From Kocuria sp. p3-SID1428 (GTDB lineage: Bacteria; Actinomycetota; Actinomycetes; Actinomycetales; Micrococcaceae), in the NCBI RefSeq assembly GCF_025149945.1, contig NZ_JALXVH010000085.1:1-6193 (forward strand): a DNA stretch of 6,193 nt, written 5' to 3'. Below are positions 1-4,800 of the stretch, in pieces. Under the pieces are notes generated by a model that was given only the letters and a program-made list of their open reading frames with translations, searched no databases and had not been told where the DNA came from. How positions within the stretch are numbered: the first letter of the stretch is position 1; every line of letters begins with the position of its first letter. Position numbers and translations under genes: made by a program.

Positions 1-41
1 TCCACGTGGCCAGTCGATGCAGGCGACGGGGCCGGCGCAGC

Positions 42-104
42 TCAGCAGGCGCTGCCGATCATGCCAAGGCCGCGGAAGGCGTGGACCACGCACAGCAGGA
101 TCAC
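42..104 (-). other. Short hydrophobic ORF, possible peptide or gene remnant
   Basis: A GTG-started 20-codon ORF encodes a hydrophobic stretch, ILLCVV followed by HAFRGLGMIGSAC. The same frame is open for 8 more codons upstream, back to a TGA, and 26 of the 28 codons end in G or C, as in the neighbouring real genes. The composition would fit one membrane segment. No ribosome binding site stands out and I recognise no family. It could be a remnant of a membrane-protein gene, a small membrane peptide, or chance. I consider chance or a remnant more likely than a functional gene. Confidence 0.12.
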
Positions 105-142
105 GAGCGCGACCGAAGCGCGGCAGACTCAGAGTACGCCCC

Positions 143-158
143 TGTGATGCGCGTCACT
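143..158. promoter_or_regulatory. CRP/GlxR-like palindromic operator candidate
   Basis: The sequence TGTGATGCGCGTCACT matches the CRP-family consensus TGTGA-N6-TCACA at nine of the ten specified bases. The half-sites GTGA and TCAC are perfect, and the spacer is the near-palindromic TGCGCG. CRP homologues such as GlxR in corynebacteria and Crp in mycobacteria bind this kind of site. It lies 18 nt beyond the stop of the ABM gene, so it probably serves a gene left of the window rather than the operon to its right. Because it is short and GC-rich, a chance match is possible. Confidence 0.35.
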
Positions 159-175
159 ACCCATGGCGGCGTGAG

Positions 176-496
176 TCAGTCGACCTTGATCTCGCCCATC
201 TCGCCCCAGCCGTCGGCGCTGATCTGCTCCGAGATGATCTGCGGGGTGGCGGTCAGGTACTGCGGGAACTCCTGCTGCATCTTCTGGAAGTGCTCGGAGT
301 TCACGTGGGCCTCGGCGGCGTCGTCGTCGAAGCCCTCGACCAGGACGAACTCGTTGGTGTCCGCCACCGAGCGCGACCAGTCGAAGAACCGGTTGCCGGG
401 CTCGGCGCGGGTGGCCTCGGTGAACTCGCGGGAGATCTCCGGCCACTGGGCCGAGTGCTCGGGCTTCACGGGGAACTTCACGACGATGAAGATCAT
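176..496 (-). CDS. ABM-domain (putative quinol) monooxygenase
   Basis: A 106-residue protein that is essentially one antibiotic-biosynthesis-monooxygenase (ABM) domain, the dimeric ferredoxin-like fold of YgiN-type quinol monooxygenases and ActVA-Orf6. It starts with the typical first beta strand MIFIVVKFPVKPE, then a helix with the FTEATRAEPGN segment (25-35), the strand EFVLVEGF (49-56), and the hallmark AHVNSEHF (63-70) before the last helix. The length is normal for the family. The enzymes act in the cytoplasm without metal or flavin on quinol or polyketide-like substrates, but many members have no known substrate and I cannot assign one here. The start at 496 has a strong ribosome binding site (AGAAGGA, about 6 nt away). 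It follows the amidase stop by 34 nt and is probably the last gene of the operon. Confidence 0.88.
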   Translation of the reverse strand: MIFIVVKFPVKPEHSAQWPEISREFTEATRAEPGNRFFDWSRSVADTNEFVLVEGFDDDAAEAHVNSEHFQKMQQEFPQYLTATPQIISEQISADGWGEMGEIKVD

Positions 497-530
497 GGGG
501 TTTCCTTCTGCGGTGGGGCGGGTTCGGGGA

Positions 531-2201
531 TCACGCTATCGCACGGAAGCGCTCCTGGGGCGGGGCGGCCAGGCACTCGCGGAGGGCTGGGTCGAGTCCG
601 GAGGTGATCCGGTCGGCGAGCACGAGCAGTCCGATCTCCGCACCGGGCCGGCCGATGAGCTGGATCCCCATGGGCACCTGAGCGCCGGTGACCTCCGAGC
701 GCACGATCGTCGTGGGGACGACGACGGCGGGCAGTCCGATCACATTGATCAGCGAGGTCCAGGGGGTGTAGCGGCACTGGCGCTCGTAGTCCTGATCGGC
801 GGAGGCGGGATCGGTGGGCTCGAAGCCCTCCCACCACCAGCCGTGGGGCCTGGGTGTCTGGGCCAGCGCCGGGGTCATCACGACATCCCAGCGGTCCCAG
901 TCCTGCAGCGCGCGGCGCTCTATGTCCCGCAGCGTACGGATGGCTCTCACCAGATCAGATGCCGTGCGCTGGCCCGCGCGGCGGCGGTACTCCTGCGCCA
1001 GCCCGGTGAGTAGCGGCTCCTGCTCGGGACTCAGCGGCGCAGCGCCCACGGAGGCGGTCCACAGCTGGAAGAAGGCCTCCGGGTAGGCGGGGTCGTGGCG
1101 GATGTCGGCGTCCTGGACGTCGTGGCCCGCTGCGCGCAGGACGTCGACGCCCGCCTGCAGAGCCTCGGCGGCCTGCGAGGACACCGGCGTGGGGTGCGCG
1201 GCCTCGAAGGCCGAGGAGATGCTCACGCCGATCGACAGCGACCGGCTGCCCCACGGCGGCTCGCCCTGCTGCGCAAGCCGCACGGCCTGCTCCGCCGGCC
1301 CCGGCCCGGCAGGAAGGTCCGGCGGCGGCCCCGCAGCCGCCCCAGGGGCCGCTGAGCTCTCCGGCGACAGCCCGGACGACGGCGGCCCCCACGGATCCCG
1401 CGCAGCCGCAGCCCCCGGCGAGCAGACGGGTCGGAAGCTGCGATTGTCCCCGACGGCTCCGGGTGCGGGCTGGGTGAGGCCGTCGAAGACCAGTGCGGCA
1501 TCCAGGGCCGTGCGTGCGATCGGCCCGTTGACGGCGAGCATCCCGTGATCGCGCAGACCGTCTCCGGTGGGCACCGTGCCGCGGCCGGGCTTGAGCCCGA
1601 TCAGCCCGCAGGCGGCCGCGGGGATGCGGATGGAGCCGCCGCCGTCGGAGCCCACGGCAGCGGGGATGATCCCGGCGGCCACCGCGGCGGCCTGCCCGCC
1701 GGAGGAGCCCCCGGGATCGGCCTGCAGGTCCCACGGATTGCGGGTCACCGGTCCCAGCAGGTTCTGGCTGTAGCAGTTGAGCCCGAACTCGGGCACCTGG
1801 GTCTTGCCCAGCAGCTGCGCGCCCAGGGCGCGATGCAGCTGCGCGGTCTCGTCGTCGGCCTCCGCGACCGGCGCGCAGTCCCGCCCCTCCGCGGCCACGG
1901 CGCGGGAGCCCGAGGTCGTGGGCTGGCCCTGGACGTCGTGCAGGTCCTTGAGCGGCATGGGCATCCCGTGCCAGCGTCCGCGCTGCGCGGCAGGCAGGGC
2001 GTCCAGCGCGGTGGCGCGCTCGTCCGCCGCCTCCCCAGACTCCAGGTGCACGAAGGCGCCCAGCGCAGGGCCGTGCTGGTCCGACTCCGCGGCGCGCGCC
2101 CGACGCAGTGCGGCAGCGGCCACGTCCCGGGCAGAGGCGCGACCGCCCTGCAGGGCATCCTGCAGGGCGGTCGCGTCGGTGAGCGGGAGGCTCAGCTCCA
2201 C
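531..2201 (-). CDS. Amidase (amidase-signature family hydrolase)
   Basis: A 556-residue cytoplasmic amidase-signature hydrolase that cleaves an amide bond with a Ser-cisSer-Lys triad. The whole PROSITE amidase pattern is present from G164 to A195. By family spacing the catalytic residues are K85 (in PLKDL), cis-Ser S166 (in GGSSGG) and nucleophile S190 (in GGGSIRIP); S166 and S190 are 24 apart, as in FAAH, malonamidase E2 and NylA. The C-terminal half ([19 protein letters not shown], 478-496; GIQLIGRP, 512-519) is typical of general amidases, and the WWWEGF stretch (455-460) resembles bacterial amide and lactam hydrolases. It is not GatA: no gatC or gatB is nearby. The GTG start has GGAG 5 nt upstream and overlaps the dehydrogenase stop by 10 nt, implying translational coupling. 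Residues of about 258-302 are a Pro/Gly/Ala/Ser-rich insertion that makes the protein longer than usual. The substrate is unknown. Confidence 0.93.
   Translation of the reverse strand: MELSLPLTDATALQDALQGGRASARDVAAAALRRARAAESDQHGPALGAFVHLESGEAADERATALDALPAAQRGRWHGMPMPLKDLHDVQGQPTTSGSRAVAAEGRDCAPVAEADDETAQLHRALGAQLLGKTQVPEFGLNCYSQNLLGPVTRNPWDLQADPGGSSGGQAAAVAAGIIPAAVGSDGGGSIRIPAAACGLIGLKPGRGTVPTGDGLRDHGMLAVNGPIARTALDAALVFDGLTQPAPGAVGDNRSFRPVCSPGAAAARDPWGPPSSGLSPESSAAPGAAAGPPPDLPAGPGPAEQAVRLAQQGEPPWGSRSLSIGVSISSAFEAAHPTPVSSQAAEALQAGVDVLRAAGHDVQDADIRHDPAYPEAFFQLWTASVGAAPLSPEQEPLLTGLAQEYRRRAGQRTASDLVRAIRTLRDIERRALQDWDRWDVVMTPALAQTPRPHGWWWEGFEPTDPASADQDYERQCRYTPWTSLINVIGLPAVVVPTTIVRSEVTGAQVPMGIQLIGRPGAEIGLLVLADRITSGLDPALRECLAAPPQERFRAIA
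1296..1430 (-). other. Low-complexity Pro/Gly/Ala/Ser insertion in the amidase
   Basis: Residues of about 258-302 of the amidase consist almost wholly of Pro, Gly, Ala and Ser, with runs such as [14 protein letters not shown] and [14 protein letters not shown]. They separate the segment ending DNRSFRP from [12 protein letters not shown], which in related amidases are close together between the signature domain and the strand here read as SLSIGVS (321-327). The reading frame stays open and codon use stays GC-rich, so this looks like an in-frame insertion or expanded loop and not a frameshift. It probably forms a flexible surface loop or linker. The exact limits are estimated from memory of the family and not from an alignment. 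Confidence 0.6.
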
Positions 2202-3706
2202 GGGTTCTCCATGCCCATGTACTGGACCTCCGTGTACTCCTCGATGCCCTCGGCTCCGCCCTCGCGGCCCATGCCGGACTGCTTGATGCCGCCGAACGGG
2301 GTGGCGGCATTGGAGATCACGCCGACGTTGAGCCCCAGCAGTCCGAAGTCCAGTCGATCGCCGATGCGATGGGCGCGCTTGAGGTCCTCGGTGAAGACGT
2401 AGGAGGCCAGGCCGTACTCGGTCGAGTTGGCCAGGGCCACGGCGTCGTCCTCATCCGTGAAGGTGAGGATCGGGGCGACGGGGCCGAAGATCTCCTCGCA
2501 GGCCGCACGGGCGTCGCGGGGGACGTTCGCCAGGACGGTGGGAGCGTAGAAGTAGCCCTTCTCGCCGATGCGCTCGCCGCCGGTCAGCACCGTGGCGCCG
2601 CGCTCGACGGCATCGTCCACGAACGAGGAGATGGACTCGAGCGCCTTCTTCTCGATCAGCGGACCGACCTCCGAGCCGTCCTCGGTGCCGTCGCCGACCT
2701 TCTGGGCGCCGATGGCCTCGGCCAGGCGGCGGCCGAACTCCTCGGCCACGGACTCGTGGACCAGCATGCGGTTGGCGGAGGTGCAGGCCTCTCCCATGTT
2801 GCGCATCTTGGCGGCCAGGGCACCTGCCACGGCCTTGTCCAGGTCGGCGTCCTCGAAGACCAGGAAGGGCCCGTTGCCGCCAAGCTCCATGGAGGTGCGC
2901 AGCACGTTGTCCGCGGCGGCCTTGAGCAGGTTCTTGCCCACGCCGGTGGAGCCGGTGAACGAGACCTTGCGCAGGCGCTCGTCCTGCATCAGCGGCTCGG
3001 AGATGGAGGAGGCCGAGGCCGAGGGCACGACGCTGAGCACGCCGGCGGGCAGACCGGCATCCAGCATGATCTGCGCGAAGTACAACGAGGTCAGCGGGGT
3101 CAGGCGCGCGGGCTTGAGCACCATGGTGCAGCCGGCGGCGACCGCGGGGGAGATCTTGCGCGTGGCCATGGCCAGCGGGAAGTTCCAGGGCGTGATCAGC
3201 AGCGCCGGACCCACGGGCTTGTGGCGCACGACCATCCGCAGGTTCCCCTCCGGGGTGTCGGCGTAGCGGCCGTAGTGGCGCACGGCCTCCTCCGAGAACC
3301 ACCGCAGGAACTCGCCGCCGTAGGTGACCTCTCCCAGGGCCTCCGCGAAGGGCTTGCCCATCTCCAGGGTCATCAGCAGCGCCAGGTCCTCCCGGCGCTC
3401 CTGGACCAGGTCGAAGGCGCGGCGCAGGATCTCCGCGCGCTCGCGGGCCGGGGTGCGGGCCCAGTCCTCCTGTGCGGCCGAGGCCGCGTCCAGCCCGGCC
3501 AGCGCGTCCTTCTCGGTGCCAGAGGCGACGGAGGCCAGGACCTCGCCGGTGGCGGGGTTCTCGACGTCGAAGGTCTCGCCGCCGGAGGCATCGCGCCAAG
3601 TGCCCTCGATCAGGATCCCCTTGGGGGTGCGCTCGAGCAGATCGCGGATGATCTCCTGGCGCTGGTCGGGCGAGGCATCGGCGAAGGAGGACTGCGAAGC
3701 GGTCAT
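2192..3706 (-). CDS. gabD: Succinate-semialdehyde dehydrogenase (ALDH family, GabD2-like)
   Basis: A 504-residue aldehyde dehydrogenase, normal length, predicted to oxidise succinate semialdehyde to succinate with NAD(P)+ in the cytoplasm. Catalytic residues line up at the expected spacing: N175 (PWNFP), K198 (VLKPA), general base E274 (MELGG), nucleophile C308 (GEACTSANR), and E405/F407 (EEIFGP). The residues matching the human SSADH substrate-carboxylate site (R213, R334, S498) are R183, R302 and S465, which supports SSADH activity over a generic ALDH. Position 201, where NAD-specific ALDHs carry Glu, is Arg, so NADP+ use is plausible. The second redox-switch Cys of E. coli GabD and human SSADH is Ser310. 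The FTGSTGVGK and PFGGIKQSGMGREGG motifs are typical. The start at 3706 has AAAGG 9 nt upstream. It is the first gene of an operon with the amidase and the ABM protein; the natural substrate could also be a longer semialdehyde acid. Confidence 0.92.
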   Translation of the reverse strand: MTASQSSFADASPDQRQEIIRDLLERTPKGILIEGTWRDASGGETFDVENPATGEVLASVASGTEKDALAGLDAASAAQEDWARTPARERAEILRRAFDLVQERREDLALLMTLEMGKPFAEALGEVTYGGEFLRWFSEEAVRHYGRYADTPEGNLRMVVRHKPVGPALLITPWNFPLAMATRKISPAVAAGCTMVLKPARLTPLTSLYFAQIMLDAGLPAGVLSVVPSASASSISEPLMQDERLRKVSFTGSTGVGKNLLKAAADNVLRTSMELGGNGPFLVFEDADLDKAVAGALAAKMRNMGEACTSANRMLVHESVAEEFGRRLAEAIGAQKVGDGTEDGSEVGPLIEKKALESISSFVDDAVERGATVLTGGERIGEKGYFYAPTVLANVPRDARAACEEIFGPVAPILTFTDEDDAVALANSTEYGLASYVFTEDLKRAHRIGDRLDFGLLGLNVGVISNAATPFGGIKQSGMGREGGAEGIEEYTEVQYMGMENPWS

Positions 3707-3748
3707 GGAGTACAGCCTTTCGACAAAGTGAGCGCGCCGGTTCGCGGG

Positions 3749-3759
3749 CAGGATTCCTG
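3749..3759. promoter_or_regulatory. Inverted repeat CAGGA-T-TCCTG, possible operator
   Basis: This 11-nt perfect inverted repeat with a one-base centre lies 43 nt upstream of the dehydrogenase start codon, between the candidate promoter (-35/-10 at 3811-3838) and the gene. The position would suit a repressor site or a leader structure, but it is short, no family consensus is recognised, and no further copies are seen in the spacer. Confidence 0.15.
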
Positions 3760-3810
3760 GGCCGTCAGCCGGTGGGCGCGGATTCAGCTGATCGCTGTGT
3801 TCTGCCTCTC

Positions 3811-3838
3811 AGCCTAGGGGGTCTCGCTGACAGCACAA
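3811..3838 (-). promoter_or_regulatory. Candidate promoter of the gabD-amidase-ABM operon
   Basis: On the minus strand the spacer upstream of the dehydrogenase carries TTGTGC (3833-3838), a 16-nt gap, then TAGGCT (3811-3816), which fits the TANNNT form of actinobacterial -10 boxes. Transcription would start near 3804 and give a leader of about 100 nt with the AAAGG ribosome binding site near its end. The -35 matches only three of six consensus bases. No factor-independent terminator with a T-tract separates the phosphatase from this operon; only a weak CTCC/GGAG hairpin sits at 3841-3850. Partial read-through from the phosphatase is therefore possible. Confidence 0.3.
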
Positions 3839-3856
3839 GGCTCCCCGGAGGAGGTC

Positions 3857-4531
3857 TCATCCCTTGATCTCGGAAGGATCCAGGGGCTCGGCGGCGGGGC
3901 CGTCGTCGTCGGAGTCCACGTCCTCGGGTCCCAATGAGGCGTCCTGCCAGCTCAGCGCCGTCCAGGTGCTGCCATCGCCCTCGATCACGACCACTCCGGT
4001 GTTGCCCAGTCCCTCCCGCGCAACGAACGCGGGGCTGAGGTTCCAGCAGCGCGAGGCGCTCCAGGCGCGGATCATGGCGCCGTGCGAGAACAGGGCGGCC
4101 GTCTGCACACCGGAGTCCAGGACCTCCTGCACGACCTCGTCGAAGCGGCGCAGGACGTCGTGACCGTCCTCCCCGGAGCCGGGAACTGCCTCGTGCATCC
4201 GGCCCTGCCCCCAGCCGAACACCGTGCTCAGGTAGGTGCGCACGGAGGCGTCGTCGCCGGCCATCTCCAGGTCCCCGGCTCCGATCTCGCGCAGGCCCGG
4301 GCGGATGGCGGGCTCGAGGCCCAGCGCGTCGGCCAGCGGCCGAGCCGTGAGCTGGGTGCGCACGAGGCTCGAGGCGTAGAGGGCTTCGATCCCAGCGCCG
4401 GCCAGGGCCTCCGGCAGCGCCTCCGCCTGCTGCCGGCCGAGCTCGGTCAGGCCCGGGCCGGGCTCGCCCGTGTCCAGCAGGCGCTGCACGTTGGACGGGG
4501 TCTGGCCGTGGCGGATCAGGTAGAGCCTCAT
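3857..4531 (-). CDS. Histidine phosphatase (phosphoglycerate-mutase-like) family protein
   Basis: A 224-residue member of histidine phosphatase branch 1, cytoplasmic, acting through a phosphohistidine intermediate. The N-terminal RHGQT motif gives R7 and the nucleophile H8. R58 (SSLVRTQLTA), the acid E82 (LREIGAGDLE) and H150 (FSHGAMIR) complete the catalytic pocket. The length is typical of small phosphatases, and nothing indicates a cofactor-dependent glycolytic mutase, so the substrate (a sugar phosphate, nucleotide or phosphoprotein) is unknown. The C-terminal end, about residues 198-222, is an acidic Asp/Glu/Pro-rich tail beyond the catalytic core. The start at 4531 is chosen because the protein begins directly with the family's first strand, MRLYLIRHG. 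The open frame continues upstream to 5068, but that part is antisense to the next gene. The ribosome binding site is weak (GAGG, about 12 nt away). It is on the same strand as the operon downstream, with 150 nt between. Confidence 0.9.
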   Translation of the reverse strand: MRLYLIRHGQTPSNVQRLLDTGEPGPGLTELGRQQAEALPEALAGAGIEALYASSLVRTQLTARPLADALGLEPAIRPGLREIGAGDLEMAGDDASVRTYLSTVFGWGQGRMHEAVPGSGEDGHDVLRRFDEVVQEVLDSGVQTAALFSHGAMIRAWSASRCWNLSPAFVAREGLGNTGVVVIEGDGSTWTALSWQDASLGPEDVDSDDDGPAAEPLDPSEIKG

Positions 4532-4565
4532 GGCGGGCGGGGTCCTCTCGTCGGTGGTCGTCTCC

Positions 4566-4571
4566 ACTCTA
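4566..4571 (-). promoter_or_regulatory. Possible -10 box for the phosphatase gene
   Basis: The minus strand reads TAGAGT here, a fit to TANNNT, about 35 nt upstream of the phosphatase ATG; transcription would begin near 4559 and give a short leader. No convincing -35 is visible because the upstream sequence is a GC-rich hairpin. The gene could equally be transcribed from further upstream together with the small ORF. Confidence 0.2.
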
Positions 4572-4579
4572 CGGAGCGG

Positions 4580-4593
4580 GCCCGGCCGCGGGC
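4580..4593 (-). other. GC-rich hairpin just after the small ORF stop
   Basis: The minus strand reads GCCCG-CGGC-CGGGC, a perfect 5-bp stem with a 4-nt loop, starting immediately after the TGA of the possible small gene at 4594-4689. There is no T-tract, so it is not a standard intrinsic terminator. It could attenuate transcription or simply reflect the base composition. Confidence 0.2.
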
Positions 4594-4689
4594 TCAGCCG
4601 TCGCCGCGGCGCTGCAGGGCCGCCTTGAGCTCCTCCTCGGCCTCCGGGCCCGGGCGGATGCCGCGCGACAGCATCCCGGAGTTCGCCAT
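4594..4689 (-). CDS. Possible small protein of 31 residues, unknown function
   Basis: A short ATG-started ORF in the divergent intergenic region. I do not recognise the protein. It has a Gly/Arg/Pro-containing first half (SGMLSRGIRPGP) and a charged, probably helical second half (EAEEELKAALQRR). All 31 sense codons end in G or C, as strong a third-position bias as in the confirmed genes, which is the main reason for listing it. A longer version starting with GTG at 4725 (43 residues) is open, with AGGGA about 3 nt before it, but two of its 12 extra codons break the bias. The ATG start has no good ribosome binding site. It lies 62 nt upstream of the phosphatase on the same strand and could be co-transcribed. 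It may instead be a gene remnant or chance in GC-rich DNA. Confidence 0.3.
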   Translation of the reverse strand: MANSGMLSRGIRPGPEAEEELKAALQRRGDG

Positions 4690-4690
4690 G

Positions 4691-4701
4691 GTCCATTGGA
4701 C
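4691..4701. repeat. Inverted repeat GTCCA-T-TGGAC, possible operator
   Basis: A perfect 5-1-5 inverted repeat just upstream of the small ORF's ATG, in the divergent intergenic region. TTGGAC recurs at 4793-4798, immediately before the start of the plus-strand dehydrogenase. It could be a binding site for a local regulator, but it is too short to call with confidence. Confidence 0.13.
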
Positions 4702-4765
4702 TCGGGTGATCGTGATCTGGAGCACATTCCCTGTTCAGCCGACTGCGAATCCTGGGGCGGCTCCA

Positions 4766-4794
4766 TGGACCGAGCCCAGGCCGCTCCCTAGGTT
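4766..4794 (+). promoter_or_regulatory. Candidate promoter giving a leaderless transcript
   Basis: TGGACC at 4766-4771 matches four of the six bases of the -35 consensus TTGACA. After an ideal 17-nt spacer comes TAGGTT at 4789-4794, a TANNNT -10 box. The expected start of transcription, six to seven bases downstream, falls at or next to the A of the ATG at 4801, so the mRNA would have little or no 5' leader. The sequence just before the ATG has at most a weak AGG as a ribosome binding site, in agreement with leaderless translation, which is common in actinobacteria. Confidence 0.45.
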
Positions 4795-4800
4795 GGACCC

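Larger units (their letters stand above)
1..175. other. Left-edge intergenic stretch, no confident gene
   Basis: This stretch lies downstream of the minus-strand ABM gene and runs to the window edge. I see no complete gene, no tRNA-like fold and no terminator with a T-tract. It contains the palindrome CCACGTGG at 2-9, a CRP/GlxR-like palindrome at 143-158 and a short hydrophobic minus-strand ORF at 42-104; the last two are listed separately. The plus strand is open in one frame from the edge to a TGA at 145-147, but that frame has weaker G/C third-position bias than the real genes and no recognisable protein. The next gene to the left lies outside the window, so its direction is unknown. Confidence 0.5.

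Noticed and set aside
2..9. Palindrome CCACGTGG at the left edge
   Set aside because: An 8-bp palindrome is expected by chance in GC-rich DNA, and there is no gene context to give it meaning.
6..1013. 335-codon plus-strand ORF across the ABM gene and the end of the amidase
   Set aside because: It is antisense to two well-supported genes, with no ribosome binding site or recognisable domain.
955..2310. 451-codon minus-strand ORF overlapping the amidase in another frame
   Set aside because: The product is Arg/Gly/Ala/Pro-rich and low in complexity, and it overlaps the amidase frame that carries the full signature and triad.
1545..2402. 285-codon plus-strand ORF opposite the amidase and the end of the dehydrogenase
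   Set aside because: It crosses two genes on the other strand and has no domain; it is a shadow ORF.
2369..3817. 482-codon plus-strand ORF opposite the dehydrogenase
   Set aside because: It is antisense to a dehydrogenase with every catalytic motif. Its product is Gly/Leu/His/Gln-rich without any recognisable domain, the usual mirror of GC-rich coding DNA.
3841..3850. Small hairpin CTCC-CC-GGAG as phosphatase terminator
   Set aside because: The stem is only 4 bp, it overlaps GC-rich sequence and no T-tract follows, so it does not qualify as an intrinsic terminator.
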